A stretch of 64,000 nt of DNA, from the NCBI GenBank assembly GCA_028673005.1, contig CM054117.1, positions 1,488,001 through 1,552,000 of the forward strand, in the 5' to 3' direction. Made by a program: the position numbers and the translations under genes. The notes beneath the pieces were generated by a model, which was not told where the DNA came from, ran no database searches, and saw only the letters and a list, made by a program, of their open reading frames with translations. This DNA is from Tanypteryx hageni. Taxonomy: Eukaryota > Arthropoda > Insecta > Odonata > Petaluridae. Shown here in pieces: positions 63,561 through 64,000 of the stretch. Every line of letters begins with the position of its first letter. Positions within the stretch are counted from its first letter, which is position 1.

Positions 63561-63905
63561 TGCGTGATTAGGAGAGGTTGAGAGATAGAGAGAGAGAGAG
63601 TGTAGAAAGAGAGAGGGAATGGGGGAGAGAGGATGGGGTAGGAGTGAGGAGGGGAGGAGAGAGAAGTGGTCGGATGATAGAGGATATGTGGGCATAGTGC
63701 TGCGAGAAGAGGGAAAGTAGTGATACTCTCCATCTCCCCACTCTCTCCCCACCCTCTCCACACTCCATCTTTTCCCCTCCCCACCCTCTCCCTACTAAAT
63801 CTTTCCCTCTCCCCACTCCATCTTGCACTCTCCTCACTCCATCTTTCCCTCTCCACACTCCTTCTTTCCCTCTCCCCACTTCATCTTTCCCTCTCCTTAC
63901 CCACC
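63561..63905. repeat. GA-rich tract followed by a CT-rich minisatellite
   Basis: 63,570-63,670 is G/A-rich. 63,727-63,900 is a C/T-rich array with a unit of about 21 bp, CTCCCCACTCCATCTTTCCCT, repeated at least seven times with changes. Open frames in this stretch on both strands are low-complexity artefacts. Confidence 0.8.
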
Positions 63906-64000
63906 CACGTAGGTATTCGTTGTCATTTTTGGAAAACATAAACGCCGAAAACTACTAAAACTATTCATATGGTCCAGGAAGTAGGAACGTGAATCGAATA

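Overview
This window is eukaryotic nuclear DNA, most likely from an arthropod and probably an insect. It is AT-rich and crowded with dead or dying transposable elements. I find no host gene I would defend. The element mix points to an animal and fits arthropod genomes best: Jockey, CR1/L2-like and RTE-like LINEs, a Penelope-like element, a Ty3/Gypsy element, Helitrons, hAT, Tigger/pogo, piggyBac and tRNA-derived SINEs. The species cannot be named from the sequence. Long AT-rich gaps and GA/CT-rich tracts are probably host intergenic DNA.

Layout. 1-4.25 kb: a minus-strand Jockey-type LINE running off the left edge. 4.7-6.7 kb: a decayed Helitron Rep gene, followed by a CR1-like LINE fragment (6.75-7.9 kb). 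8-14.2 kb: mostly featureless AT-rich DNA with one long foldback. 14.3-16 kb: a decayed DNA-transposon gene. 16.4-27.2 kb: a block of four RTE-like LINE copies in two subfamilies (a and b). The best b copy carries a 732-bp solo LTR with a 4-bp target duplication. 27.5-36 kb: clusters of short Helitrons (family H1), a larger Helitron (H2) with a nested piggyBac relic, and a MITE. 35.9-39.3 kb: a minus-strand CR1/L2-like LINE, then inverted tRNA-SINE relics. 44-48.4 kb: a foldback, a Tigger relic, a SINE, a perfectly bounded hAT MITE and a second H2 Helitron. 49.3-50.6 kb: an old RTE-a relic. 52.3-53.8 kb: two Helitrons (H3) joined head to tail. 54.4-60.2 kb: a mosaic of Penelope-like, RTE and LTR elements, every junction of which is a (TA)n tract. 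60.2-64 kb: hAT-like and LINE fragments, a well-preserved SINE and CT-rich repeats.

The youngest insertion is the LTR element at 56,721-60,009. Its two 205-bp LTRs differ at one position, yet reverse transcriptase and most of integrase are deleted, so it must have moved using proteins supplied by another copy. The most unusual signals are a hammerhead-ribozyme-like core in the Penelope-like tail at 54.49 kb, the (TA)n-anchored element mosaic, head-to-tail Helitron junctions, two back-to-back perfect hairpins in an RTE 5' leader, and an unclassified repeat family found twice beside (TA)n. All protein-family calls were made by eye from remembered motifs; no database search was run.
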